Part shown: positions 49,951 to 59,026 of the stretch, piece by piece
Numbering within the stretch: position 1 is the first letter of the stretch
Layout: the number at the start of each line of letters is the position of its first letter
From: CAYQUO01 sp964420835
GTDB taxonomy: Bacteria > Chloroflexota > Anaerolineae > Anaerolineales > Anaerolineaceae
DNA: 64,000 nucleotides
NCBI GenBank assembly: GCA_964420835.1
Contig: CAYQUO010000009.1
Coordinates: 43,193-107,192, forward strand
Direction of reading: 5' to 3'
The notes under the pieces: generated by a model
Database searches by the model: none
Told to the model about the DNA's origin: nothing
The model's input: only the letters and a program-made list of their open reading frames with translations
Made by a program: the position numbers and the translations under genes

Positions 49951-52244
49951 TTGGTTACGACAATTGCGGACATCTCGAGCACAAGCGCTTCTGCTGTGGA
50001 AAGCCGGAACAGCACCGGACCAAAACTCCGCTCACGGGGTTTGCCATCCTGGACCACGGCTTGAATGGCATTCAACAGCCATGCTCCGGCCTTTTCTGGG
50101 TCGGCATCCTGGTAAGGCAGGGACGCAAGAAAGGGGAAATGATCCATGGCGGCCGGGACGGCTATTTCCAAATTCTGATCTCCGGTTGCCGGCGGTGTGA
50201 TGAGCCCGGTTATCGAGGTGATTTCACCTTGGGTGTAAGAAATTTCACTTTGAATGAAGACGTCATCACTATCGTAGCGGGAGCAACGGTATTCCAGGGC
50301 ATCCGGTGAGGCTGACGTGTCTTCGGCAAGGAGACAATTAAAGCCTTTTTTCCAGAGGGAATTTAAAACCGTTTGCAGCGGAAGGCCCGGTATGGGCTGC
50401 AATTCAACAGCCGGACCCGGGGTCGCGGTGAAACCCGGTAAACGGGTACTGTCAACCGTTTTGGTGGGCAGGGAGGGCGCCGGTTGAGGCGTGGAAAGGG
50501 CGCTTGATGGTTCCCATTGGAAGTACTCATCTTCCGGCCAGGTGAACAAGCCGATCTCATCCAGTTTTGTTCCCAGACCGGCAACGAGCCGCTGAGGGGG
50601 GTTGGTCATCCCCTGATAGTAGAGGGAGTACCTGGTATCTTCCTTGACCAGGAATACCAGGTCGAGGTTTCCCAGCCAAGCCGGTTTTTCCAGTTGCATG
50701 CCGGGAAGCCCGAGGCGGTATGGCTCGCCGTCCACCTGTGAGACCCAGTATTCCTTGCCCGTCCAAAGGAGGAAATGCCGCCCGTCATCCGCTCCGCTGA
50801 CAACGTCTCCGATCCCGGAGAGGGGGGTTAGTTCGGCATCCTGCGGATTGAACAGATGCTGGTTCCCCTGGTCATCCTTGAAGACCAGGAGGCTGCCATC
50901 CCTCTGAAAATAAACGTGTTCCATGTCCCAGTTTTCCGGAATATCATTAAGCGGATTGACGTTGGCAGTGGGAACATCCACCTTATACAGGTGGTGCCCG
51001 CTGCCGGAGTGCTTTTTGGGGATGATGGCGTAAAAGGTTTTTCCGTCCTCCAGCCAATGAATCATAACCTGGCCTGGAGCGGCGCCGAATTGGCCACTGG
51101 CGCCCTTGTAGGTGATCAGGTTGGTGTTGATCACCCCGGACTCAAAATCAATCAGAATAATTGACGAAGGGGTGACAATTGCTGCATGGTCACCGTCCGG
51201 TGCAAATACGGTTTTCCCCGGCACCGGATCGATTGGCAAGACAAATAGAACTTCGCCGCCAATATTGCTGACGATAATAAAACCAAGCACACGGGGGTCT
51301 TGCCCTCCGGCGGGCTGTACCGCCTCCAGGACAACAGCCGATCGTGAAGGCAGGGGCATGGCATCGCCCATTTCGGCATCCCAGCCCTCAGTGGCGGCAG
51401 CCCAGAAAGGTTCACTGACCAGCACCCTGGGGGAACCGCCCTTCGCAGGATGGAGCCATGCCTTCCCCTCGCTGACCGTTACAGCATCCACCGGCGGCGG
51501 GTAAACGGAATAGGGGTAACCAGGTATCTGGAGTATTGGAACACCGACCGATGAGAGGGAATACAGGCCGGCATCTTTGACCGTCCAGGCGATTTTCCAT
51601 TTTGGATCAAAGTTCGGCGCCGGTTTATACGTGGGTGTAGGCTGGCTGGTCGGGCTTGGCACCGGGGTTGAGGTGGCGGTGGGCTGCAGGACAAAACGGG
51701 TTGCCCTGGTTTCGGTGGGGACGATTTCCCTGGCAGGCAATACTGTTGGGGCAGGTGCCGGCGGGGCCAGGTAGTATCGGTAAAAATAGTAGCCAGTGCC
51801 CCCAAGAAGGCCGGAGATCACCAGGATGGAAAGGATGACCAGGCAGCCCTTTAGGAGACGTTTTAAGGACCCTGGAGACTTCGTTTTTGCTCCTTCCTGC
51901 TCCTGAAGGTTATCGGATGGTGGAGGCGCCGAAAGCTCTTGTACAGTTGCCATGAAGGGCGGGGGAGCAGACGATGAATCCTCCTGCGGTTGAGAGGGAG
52001 TGGGAACAGGAACCCGGAGCCTTTTCAGGGCATTTAGGGCTGCCTCACTGCCGGGAATGGCAGCCAGGCACTTGCGGAGGACTTCGGCGCGCTGGGTGTC
52101 GTTGTCCATGGTCTCCACGAGCCACATCCAGGCTGTCTCGTTGGAAGGATCTTCGCGCAGGAGCCGGACCAAAAGGCTGCGGGCTGACAGGCGTTGTCCG
52201 GATCGGACCAGATTAATTGCTGTGTTCAGAGATTCTTCATCCAT
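49947..52244 (-). CDS. large membrane protein with TPR-like N-terminus and beta-propeller-like external domain (hypothetical)
   Basis: A 765-residue protein. Residues about 1-75 are TPR-like (LNTAINLVRSGQRLSARSLLVRLLREDPSNETAWMWL); a single helix follows near 130-155 (LVILSILVISGLLGGTGYYF), then a TPTP-rich linker, and from about 210 a long external domain with repeated short strands (for example GSLLVFKDDQGNQHLFNPQD) resembling a WD40/TolB-like propeller. Function unknown; the coupling with alaX may be chance. The first base of the start (ATG 52244) faces away from selC. Confidence 0.72.
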   Translation of the reverse strand: MDEESLNTAINLVRSGQRLSARSLLVRLLREDPSNETAWMWLVETMDNDTQRAEVLRKCLAAIPGSEAALNALKRLRVPVPTPSQPQEDSSSAPPPFMATVQELSAPPPSDNLQEQEGAKTKSPGSLKRLLKGCLVILSILVISGLLGGTGYYFYRYYLAPPAPAPTVLPAREIVPTETRATRFVLQPTATSTPVPSPTSQPTPTYKPAPNFDPKWKIAWTVKDAGLYSLSSVGVPILQIPGYPYSVYPPPVDAVTVSEGKAWLHPAKGGSPRVLVSEPFWAAATEGWDAEMGDAMPLPSRSAVVLEAVQPAGGQDPRVLGFIIVSNIGGEVLFVLPIDPVPGKTVFAPDGDHAAIVTPSSIILIDFESGVINTNLITYKGASGQFGAAPGQVMIHWLEDGKTFYAIIPKKHSGSGHHLYKVDVPTANVNPLNDIPENWDMEHVYFQRDGSLLVFKDDQGNQHLFNPQDAELTPLSGIGDVVSGADDGRHFLLWTGKEYWVSQVDGEPYRLGLPGMQLEKPAWLGNLDLVFLVKEDTRYSLYYQGMTNPPQRLVAGLGTKLDEIGLFTWPEDEYFQWEPSSALSTPQPAPSLPTKTVDSTRLPGFTATPGPAVELQPIPGLPLQTVLNSLWKKGFNCLLAEDTSASPDALEYRCSRYDSDDVFIQSEISYTQGEITSITGLITPPATGDQNLEIAVPAAMDHFPFLASLPYQDADPEKAGAWLLNAIQAVVQDGKPRERSFGPVLFRLSTAEALVLEMSAIVVTK

Positions 52245-52323
52245 GGGTGAACCTGTATGGCAATTGTATTGGTGTCACAATATAATGTATCACAAAATTT
52301 TACCAATCGTCGCAGATGTTGGG

Positions 52324-52353
52324 TTGACACCATGCTGAAAAATGCGGTATCCT
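52324..52353 (+). promoter_or_regulatory. promoter of selC
   Basis: TTGACA (52324-52329) and TATCCT (52348-52353) with an 18-bp spacer; transcription would start near 52360, one base before the tRNA. Confidence 0.7.
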
Positions 52354-52360
52354 TAATGAC

Positions 52361-52454
52361 GGGAGTGGATGAGTCCTGGTGGGCTCCCCGGTCTTCAAAA
52401 CCGGTGACGGGCCGTTCAGCGGGCCGTGGTGGGTTCGACTCCCATCCATTCCCG
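52361..52454 (+). tRNA. selC: selenocysteine tRNA (anticodon TCA)
   Basis: A long, atypical tRNA: acceptor GGGAGTGG with CCATTCCC (8 bp, one G-T), extended 6-bp D-stem GAGTCC/GGGCTC with a 4-base loop, anticodon stem CCGGT/ACCGG with loop CTTCAAA giving anticodon TCA, and a long variable arm (GGGCCG...CGGGCC). The T-arm has loop TTCGACT, and the discriminator is G. The 6-bp D-stem, 8-bp acceptor and long variable arm are those of bacterial tRNA-Sec. CC but not CCA is encoded; a TTTT run follows. Confidence 0.95.
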
Positions 52455-52483
52455 CCTTTTAATGGTTTGAAGAGGTTCTTTTT

Positions 52484-53683
52484 ATGGATATGAACACATG
52501 GGATCCTACGGGTGTAATCGATGCGCTGGTTGGGCGCATTTTTCGAATTGAGGATATCACGCATGGCGGGCCACAACAGGGATTTTTGGTGCGCTATCGC
52601 GGACACCTGGTCGATGCGGATAGCGCCGGGGCATATGAGCGCCTGGCAGAGTGGCTGAAACCGCACAACATGACCCCTCTTTTCCGGCAGGAGGGGGACC
52701 GGCAGGTCATCCTGCTGGTCCAGGGCGTCTTAAACCCCAAGCCTTCCAATCCGATGATCAACCTGGTGCTGTTCATCCTGACCTTGTTCAGCGTCCTGTT
52801 GACCGGAGCATTGTATGGGATGTCCGAGGGGGACCTGCCAAAGGAGCCATTGCAAATGGCATTGGCCCTACTGAACCGCGGCTGGCCCTTTGCGCTCAGC
52901 CTGCTGGCGATTCTGGCTTCCCATGAATTTGGCCATTACCTGATGGGCCGGCACCACAAAGTACATGTTACCCTGCCATATTTCATCCCGCTTCCTTTCA
53001 GCCTGATCGGAACGATGGGCGCATTTATCAACATGAAAACCCCGCCAAGGAACCGGCGCCAACTGCTGGACATTGGCCTGGCCGGTCCCCTGGCCGGTCT
53101 GGCCGTCACCATACCGGTTCTTTTCCTTGGCCTTCACCTATCGCCCCAGACCACCCTTCCGTCGTTGGGAGCGAATGGGGCTGCGACCGGGATGGAAGGC
53201 AATTCACTGCTCTACCTGCTTTCCAAGTATCTGGTATTTGGCCGGTTGCTGCCGGCGCCTGTTACCTATGGGGGAATGGCGCCAATCGTTTACTGGGTGG
53301 GGTATTTCTTCTCCGGACGGCCTTACCCTGCCGGAGGAGCCGACGTGCTCCTGGGGCCCGTGGCCTGGGCAGCGTGGGTGGGGTTGCTGATGACGGGGTT
53401 GAATCTCATCCCTGCAGGGCAGTTGGACGGGGGACACATCCTCTACGTTCTGCTTGGAGAAAAGCGCGCCAAACGGATCCTGCCGTTCATCCTGGTGGCT
53501 TTGATGCTGCTGGGGATCTTTTGGTTTGGATGGTTCCTGTGGGCTGCGCTGATCTTCTTCCTTGGACGGGCCCACGCAGAGCCGATGGACCAGATCACCC
53601 AACTGGATGGGAAGCGCAAGCTGGCGGCTGCGCTGGGATTGCTGGTGTTTATCCTGACCTTTACGCCTGTGCCGCTGAGCTAG
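52484..53683 (+). CDS. site-2-protease family (M50) membrane metalloprotease
   Basis: A 399-residue intramembrane zinc protease. The active site is HEFGHYL (HExxH) and the third ligand region NLIPAGQLDGGHIL. Several helices surround these. A soluble N-terminal domain of about 100 residues precedes the first helix. Family members cleave membrane-bound regulators; the substrate is unknown. ATG 52484 has GAGG upstream. The last 23 bp overlap the convergent next gene. Confidence 0.9.
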   Translation: MDMNTWDPTGVIDALVGRIFRIEDITHGGPQQGFLVRYRGHLVDADSAGAYERLAEWLKPHNMTPLFRQEGDRQVILLVQGVLNPKPSNPMINLVLFILTLFSVLLTGALYGMSEGDLPKEPLQMALALLNRGWPFALSLLAILASHEFGHYLMGRHHKVHVTLPYFIPLPFSLIGTMGAFINMKTPPRNRRQLLDIGLAGPLAGLAVTIPVLFLGLHLSPQTTLPSLGANGAATGMEGNSLLYLLSKYLVFGRLLPAPVTYGGMAPIVYWVGYFFSGRPYPAGGADVLLGPVAWAAWVGLLMTGLNLIPAGQLDGGHILYVLLGEKRAKRILPFILVALMLLGIFWFGWFLWAALIFFLGRAHAEPMDQITQLDGKRKLAAALGLLVFILTFTPVPLS

Positions 53684-54791
53684 GCAGCCAAGTATTCAAT
53701 GTATCGATTTCAAGCCCCTCCAGGGTGAGGTATCGGCCCATCACCTGCACGGTCAGGCAGGAATGCACCGGAAGCACAAAGAGCAGGTCGCCAATGTGCA
53801 GCCTGCCGAGCGTGTCCATGGGCAGATGGACGATGCCGTGCTCCTGGGAGAGGCCTCTCACGTAGGCACCCTTAATGGGAGCGCCCCAGCGGCCACCCTC
53901 CGGCATGGCGATACGGCCATAAACCTGCCGATCGCCATCCATCAGATAGTCCTTGCTCAGGTGGATCGCTCCTCCGTAGATAACCGCCTCGGAGCGGGCA
54001 GGGTGCAAGGCGACCACCGGGCAGGCCAGGGCGATGGCGACCTGTTGCCAGGAACAGGAGCCGATCTGTTGTTGGGTTGAATCATAAAAAATGAAATTGC
54101 CAGGGCGAATCTCGTCCACGGGGCCCAGGTTGCAGAGGTTGCAGCCGGGAGTGTCGCCGACCGAGATCTCCAAGGGGCCAATGCCGGCACCGGCCAGGGC
54201 TTGCCGGACACTGATGATCCTGGCGACACTTTCCTGATAGACCTGGCACACCTGGGCAGCACCGCGAGCCAGGTAGGTGTGCCCTGCGTGGGTGAGCAGG
54301 CCCCGAAGACGAAGATGTGATACGGCCTGGACTTCGGTTGCCAATTGCAGGATAACGGCAGGATCGTTCCAGTCCAGCCCGGTGCGGCCGGCGCCCGTGT
54401 CCACCTTGATCCAGGCATCGACGGGATGGGCCAGGTGGCCCGCCAGGAAATGAACGGATTCCATTGATTCCACGAGCAGGCCCAGGTGAATGCTGCCGGC
54501 CAGTTCATTGATTGCGTTGATCTCTCGCACGTTGAGCGGAAATGCGATGGTAATATCCTGCCAGCCATGGGCGGCGAAATACATTGCCATTTCCACGGAG
54601 GAAACGGTGATGGAGGTGACCCCTTCCGGGCGGAACCATTCACCGATCAGGGCGGACTGGTGGGTTTTAAAATGCGGACGAAAGCGAACCCCTTGTGAAC
54701 GTGCCTTGCAAGCCATTTGCCGGATGTTGAATCGGGCTGCGCTCTCATCCAGGAGCAGTGTGGGTTTCATAATGGTGTTCATCTGGAGCAT
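53661..54791 (-). CDS. D-threonine aldolase/D-serine dehydratase-like PLP enzyme
   Basis: A 376-residue protein of the alanine-racemase-fold type. The PLP lysine is in FRPHFKTHQ; the C-terminal metal site HxC is present as LPVHSC, as expected for D-threonine aldolase and DSD1-type D-serine dehydratase. IKVDTGAGRTGLD and SVGDTPGCNL are also typical. It would act on D-hydroxy amino acids. ATG 54791 has AGAGG at good spacing; ATG 54770 is an alternative. Confidence 0.86.
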   Translation of the reverse strand: MLQMNTIMKPTLLLDESAARFNIRQMACKARSQGVRFRPHFKTHQSALIGEWFRPEGVTSITVSSVEMAMYFAAHGWQDITIAFPLNVREINAINELAGSIHLGLLVESMESVHFLAGHLAHPVDAWIKVDTGAGRTGLDWNDPAVILQLATEVQAVSHLRLRGLLTHAGHTYLARGAAQVCQVYQESVARIISVRQALAGAGIGPLEISVGDTPGCNLCNLGPVDEIRPGNFIFYDSTQQQIGSCSWQQVAIALACPVVALHPARSEAVIYGGAIHLSKDYLMDGDRQVYGRIAMPEGGRWGAPIKGAYVRGLSQEHGIVHLPMDTLGRLHIGDLLFVLPVHSCLTVQVMGRYLTLEGLEIDTLNTWLPSSAAQA

Positions 54792-54930
54792 TATGCCTCT
54801 TTTTATTCCAAGTGTTGGTATGGTTTGTATGAATGATCACAGTGGGGAATTACTTGTCCCGCCAACAGAAAAAAGACAAATCCGGGTGACATTCGTGTAA
54901 ATTTATGTTATTATCTGTTATATGAGGGTT

Positions 54931-54959
54931 TTGACAAGGCCCATCTTTCCGATTATACT
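54931..54959 (+). promoter_or_regulatory. promoter of the second Opp/Dpp operon
   Basis: TTGACA (54931-54936) and TATACT (54954-54959) with a 17-bp spacer; start near 54966, with an 85-base leader. No copy of the GntR operator is seen here. Confidence 0.8.
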
Positions 54960-55050
54960 TTCCCAAAGACGAATCAATACCGTTTGGGTGGAATGAAAGG
55001 ATGAATTTGTCTGTTTCCATCCAGGATGATTACATTTTTATGGATTGCTC

Positions 55051-56040
55051 ATGACAGACCTATTAAATGTCCAAGGGCTGGAAACGCGGTTTAAAACGCG
55101 TGAAGGTACTGTACACGCGGTCAATGGGGTATCCTTTGATTTAAAAGAAGGCGAAACCCTTGGCATCGTGGGAGAAAGCGGATGCGGAAAATCCGTATCC
55201 GTTCTTTCCATGCTTCGGTTGATCCCATCGCCTCCGGGCAAAGTTGAAGCCGGAACAGCGATGTACCAGGGAAGGGATCTATTAACCTTAAGCGATGACG
55301 AGATCCGTGAGATCCGCGGTGCCCAGATCAGCATGGTCTTCCAGGATCCAATGACCTCCTTTAACCCGGTGTTGACCATTGGCCGCCAGGTGGCGGAACC
55401 GTTGGAGATCCACAATGGCGCCACACGCGCACAATCCGAGAAGCGGGCGATCGAAATCCTTTCCCTGGTGGGTATTCCCAACCCGAAGGACCGGTTGAAC
55501 GATTATCCACACCAATTCTCCGGCGGGATGCGCCAACGGGTGATGATCGCCATGGCACTCATCTGCAACCCGCAGGTCCTCATCGCTGACGAACCGACCA
55601 CCGCGCTCGATGTGACCATCCAGGCACAGATCGTTGAACTGGTCAAACGGCTCCAGGACGAACTGGGGATGGCGATCATCTGGATCACCCACGACCTGGG
55701 CGTTATTGCCGGCCTGGCTGACCGGGTGAACGTGATGTATGGCGGTTACATCATCGAGGAAGCCCCATGCAAGGAATTGTACGCAAACCCCTCACACCCT
55801 TACACAATCGGGCTGATGAACAGCCTGCCGAGGCTGGATGAGAGCGGTTACCGGCGGCTGGAATCCATCGATGGTTTGCCTCCGGTCCTGCTGGAAAAAC
55901 CGGGCTACTGTCCATTTGCGCCACGCTGCACGATGGCGGTGGAACGGTGCTGGAAGGAAAACCCCGTCCTGACCCCTGTTAATGACGGACACAAGGCAGC
56001 CTGCTGGGTGGATACAAAGACTGGGAGGGAACGCAAATGA
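55051..56040 (+). CDS. dppD: peptide-type ABC importer ATP-binding protein, DppD-like
   Basis: A 329-residue ABC ATPase: Walker A GESGCGKSV, signature FSGGMRQRVMIAMALIC, Walker B VLIADEPTTALDVTIQ and the C-terminal cysteine-containing oligopeptide domain (CPFAPRCTMAVERC). Leads the plus-strand operon dppD-dppF-solute-binding-dppB-dppC. ATG 55051 is used; a TTG two codons earlier is an alternative. Confidence 0.9.
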   Translation: MTDLLNVQGLETRFKTREGTVHAVNGVSFDLKEGETLGIVGESGCGKSVSVLSMLRLIPSPPGKVEAGTAMYQGRDLLTLSDDEIREIRGAQISMVFQDPMTSFNPVLTIGRQVAEPLEIHNGATRAQSEKRAIEILSLVGIPNPKDRLNDYPHQFSGGMRQRVMIAMALICNPQVLIADEPTTALDVTIQAQIVELVKRLQDELGMAIIWITHDLGVIAGLADRVNVMYGGYIIEEAPCKELYANPSHPYTIGLMNSLPRLDESGYRRLESIDGLPPVLLEKPGYCPFAPRCTMAVERCWKENPVLTPVNDGHKAACWVDTKTGRERK

Positions 56041-57017
56041 CATCCGGGGAGATCCTCCTGCAGGTTGAACACTTGGTCAAACATTTTCCAATCACCCGCG
56101 GCATCCTCATCCAACGCCAGGTTGGGGCGGTACATGCCGTGGATGACATCAGTTTTCACATTTTCAAGGGTGAAACGCTGGGATTGGTGGGCGAATCCGG
56201 CTGTGGGAAGTCCACTGCGGGTCGGACGATCCTGCAATTATATCGCCCGACATCCGGCAGTGTGATCTATGAAGGGCGTGATCTGACCAAACTTAACGGA
56301 GAAGAACTGCGCAAGACGCGCCGCCGGATGCAGATGATCTTCCAGGACCCTTATGCCAGTTTGAACCCGCGCATGACAGTGGGGGAGATCATTGGCGAGC
56401 CCATGATCATCCACCGAACCCACCACGGCAGGGAAAAGGACGAACGGGTGGCTTACCTGCTTGAGATGGTTGGATTGAATCCCGGTTTTTCAAACCGGTA
56501 TCCGCATGAATTTTCCGGCGGCCAGCGCCAACGGATCGGTGTTGCCAGGGCACTGGCGCTGGACCCGGCATTAATTATTTGCGATGAACCGATCTCGGCG
56601 CTGGATGTTTCCATTCAAGCCCAGGTGGTAAACCTTCTCGAGGACCTGCAGCGAGACCTGGGTCTGACATACCTGTTCATCGCCCACGACCTTTCGATGG
56701 TGCGGCATATCAGCGACCGGGTTGCCGTGATGTACCTTGGGATAATCGTTGAACTGGCTGACCGGGCCGAACTCTACGGCAACCCCTTGCACCCATACAC
56801 CAAGGCACTGCTTTCCGCCGTACCCATCCCGGACCCTGTGGCGGAAGAGAAACGCCAGCGGATCATCCTTACAGGGGACGTGCCTTCCCCCGTGAACCCG
56901 CCCTCCGGGTGCCGGTTTCGCACCCGCTGTCCCATTGCAGTGGAGATCTGTGCACAAAAGAAACCCGAGTTCCGCATGGTTTCCCCAGGCCATTATGTGG
57001 CCTGCCATCTGGTATAG
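56037..57017 (+). CDS. dppF: peptide-type ABC importer ATP-binding protein, DppF-like
   Basis: A 326-residue ABC ATPase with Walker A GESGCGKST, signature FSGGQRQRIGVARALAL, Walker B LIICDEPISALDVSIQ and C-terminal CRFRTRCPIAVEIC. It overlaps dppD by 4 bp (ATGA). Confidence 0.9.
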   Translation: MTSGEILLQVEHLVKHFPITRGILIQRQVGAVHAVDDISFHIFKGETLGLVGESGCGKSTAGRTILQLYRPTSGSVIYEGRDLTKLNGEELRKTRRRMQMIFQDPYASLNPRMTVGEIIGEPMIIHRTHHGREKDERVAYLLEMVGLNPGFSNRYPHEFSGGQRQRIGVARALALDPALIICDEPISALDVSIQAQVVNLLEDLQRDLGLTYLFIAHDLSMVRHISDRVAVMYLGIIVELADRAELYGNPLHPYTKALLSAVPIPDPVAEEKRQRIILTGDVPSPVNPPSGCRFRTRCPIAVEICAQKKPEFRMVSPGHYVACHLV

Positions 57018-57029
57018 TTGATTTCTAAT

Positions 57030-57051
57030 TAAGGAGGTGATGCCTTCATAA
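57030..57051 (+). promoter_or_regulatory. full-length anti-Shine-Dalgarno complement with minimal open frame in the operon leader
   Basis: TAAGGAGGTGAT (57030-57041) is a 12-base match to the conserved end of 16S rRNA. It is followed at once by ATG-CCT-TCA-TAA, a 3-codon frame that sits too close to the ribosome site. The true start of the solute-binding gene is 78 bases further (57119) with its own GGAGG. May act as a ribosome standby or regulatory site. Confidence 0.5.
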
Positions 57052-57118
57052 TCGGCAAAAACAAGAAAACAGAAATTCATATTCACCAAACCAAAACCCC
57101 TTATTACATGGAGGAGAT

Positions 57119-58942
57119 ATGCGTACAAGACTATTGTTTCTCGTTAGCGTGTTGATCGTGGCCAGCATGATGCTGACCGCATGCCAGCCTGCCCAGGAAG
57201 TGGTCAAGACCGTGATCGTTGAGAAGGAAGGCGAAACCGTCGTTGTGACCGCCGTCCCTGAAGAAGCACCGCCGGCGAAAAAATCCATCACCCTTAATCT
57301 TGGGCCGGGAGACGTTCCCACACTTGACCCGTCCTTGGCGACCGACACCAGTTCGATCCAAATATTGTGGGAGACCATGATGGGCCTTACCCGCCAGGAC
57401 GAAGTGACCAACGCGGTGGAGCCTGCGCTGGCAACGAGTTGGGATATCAGCGAGGATGGGACCGTCTATACCTTCCATCTGCGCGATGACATCTCGTGGG
57501 TCAAGTACGATTGGGCTACCGAGCAGGTCGTCCAAGTGAAGGACTGCGAGGACAACCCCCGCATGGTGACTGCAAAAGATATTGAATATGGCATGCTGCG
57601 GACCCTTGCACCGGCTACTGGATCCAATTACGCCTACGTGCTTGCCTTTGCCGTTGCCGGGGCTGCGGATTACAACGATGGGAAGTCCGAGGACCCGGCC
57701 AGCGTTGGCGTCAAGGTCATTGACGATTACACCCTGGAAATTACTTTTCTTGAACCTGCAGCCTACAATGCGGCGATTGCCGGAATGTGGGTGGCCTACC
57801 CCGAGCCGAGCTGGCTGATCGACGGGGACGACTGCACCGAGGGCCAGGGCGACCGCTGGACTGAGACCGGCTTCAACCAGGGCTTTGGGCCCTACGCCCT
57901 CAAGGAATGGATCCATGACAGCACCATCACCTTGGTGAAGAATCCCTTCTGGCCGGCCGACATCGCCTCCGCCCCGCAGGCGAAGATTGAGGAAGTCACC
58001 TTTACCATGCTGGATGACACGGCCTCCTTTGCCAACTACGAAACCGGCGAATCCGATGCAGCGGCCGTTCCGCTGGCTGATATTGACCGGGTAAAGGCAG
58101 ATCCGGTCTTGTCCAAGGAGCTGGTCATTGCCCCCAACCTTTGCTCCTATTTTTACGGGTTTAACACCAAGGCGCCGGTGGTGGATGATGTACGCGTCCG
58201 CCGTGCGCTATCGATGGCCGTTGATCGCCAGGCGTTGATCGACAATGTCCTCAAGGGTGAGCAGGTGCCCGCCCAGTGGTTCTCCCGCCCCGGCCTGGCC
58301 GGTGCCCCGACCTTGGAAGACCACCCCAACCTGGGCATCAAGACCGACATCCCGGCTGCCAAGGCTGAACTCCAGTCCTACCTGGACGAGAAAGGCGTTA
58401 CCGCCGATTCCCTTGACCTGACCCTGATGTTCAACACCAGTTCGGGCCATCAGAAGATTGCCGAGGCCATCCAGCAGATGTGGAAGGACAACCTGGGGCT
58501 GAACGTGAAACTGGTCAACCAGGAATGGGCGGTATTCCTGCAGACCGTCCGCAGTGATGAGACGCCACAGATCTGGCGCCTGGGCTGGTGCCCGGACTAC
58601 TCGGATGCCAACAACTTCATCCGTGAGGTGATGGCGGTGAATGGCTCTTCCAACCCGGACAAGAACGCGGATGGTATTCCGGATGGAGGCATCAACTGGA
58701 AGAACGATGAATTTGAAGCCCTGGTACTCGAAGCCGCGCGTGAGCTGGACCCGGTCAAGCGCGTTGATCTATATGCGGAGGCCGAGACGCTGCTGGTGGA
58801 CACCTATGCTGCCATCATTCCGATCTACTGGTACACCCGTGTGACCGTCACCAAGCCGTACGTGACCCGCACCTTCGGTTCCGCAGGGCAGGAATCGGTG
58901 GACAAGTGGGACATCGACATGGCTGCAAAGACAGCCAAGTAG
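57119..58942 (+). CDS. extracellular solute-binding lipoprotein, second Opp/Dpp system
   Basis: A 607-residue lipoprotein: signal peptide with MLTACQ, then a family-5 binding domain (LNLGPGDVPTLDPSLATDTSSIQILWETM, TAKDIEYGMLRTLAP, DVRVRRALSMAVDRQALIDNVL). Peptide or nickel-type specificity cannot be decided. ATG 57119 has GGAGGAG upstream. Followed by a strong stem-loop. Confidence 0.92.
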   Translation: MRTRLLFLVSVLIVASMMLTACQPAQEVVKTVIVEKEGETVVVTAVPEEAPPAKKSITLNLGPGDVPTLDPSLATDTSSIQILWETMMGLTRQDEVTNAVEPALATSWDISEDGTVYTFHLRDDISWVKYDWATEQVVQVKDCEDNPRMVTAKDIEYGMLRTLAPATGSNYAYVLAFAVAGAADYNDGKSEDPASVGVKVIDDYTLEITFLEPAAYNAAIAGMWVAYPEPSWLIDGDDCTEGQGDRWTETGFNQGFGPYALKEWIHDSTITLVKNPFWPADIASAPQAKIEEVTFTMLDDTASFANYETGESDAAAVPLADIDRVKADPVLSKELVIAPNLCSYFYGFNTKAPVVDDVRVRRALSMAVDRQALIDNVLKGEQVPAQWFSRPGLAGAPTLEDHPNLGIKTDIPAAKAELQSYLDEKGVTADSLDLTLMFNTSSGHQKIAEAIQQMWKDNLGLNVKLVNQEWAVFLQTVRSDETPQIWRLGWCPDYSDANNFIREVMAVNGSSNPDKNADGIPDGGINWKNDEFEALVLEAARELDPVKRVDLYAEAETLLVDTYAAIIPIYWYTRVTVTKPYVTRTFGSAGQESVDKWDIDMAAKTAK

Positions 58943-58964
58943 GCAACTTATCTGCAACAAACCT

Positions 58965-58991
58965 GAGGGAGGAGACCTGTTCTCCTCCCTC
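58965..58991 (+). terminator. strong stem-loop after the solute-binding gene
   Basis: GAGGGAGGAGA pairs perfectly with TCTCCTCCCTC around a 5-base loop. No T-run, and the permease genes continue on the same strand, so it is probably a partial terminator or 3'-end stabiliser of the binding-protein message. Confidence 0.7.
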
Positions 58992-59026
58992 AAAACACCG
59001 GCAGGTTTGCTGCCTGGAGGTGACCG

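Noticed and set aside
52257..52493. Open frame across selC
   Set aside because: It runs through the tRNA-Sec sequence, which explains it fully.
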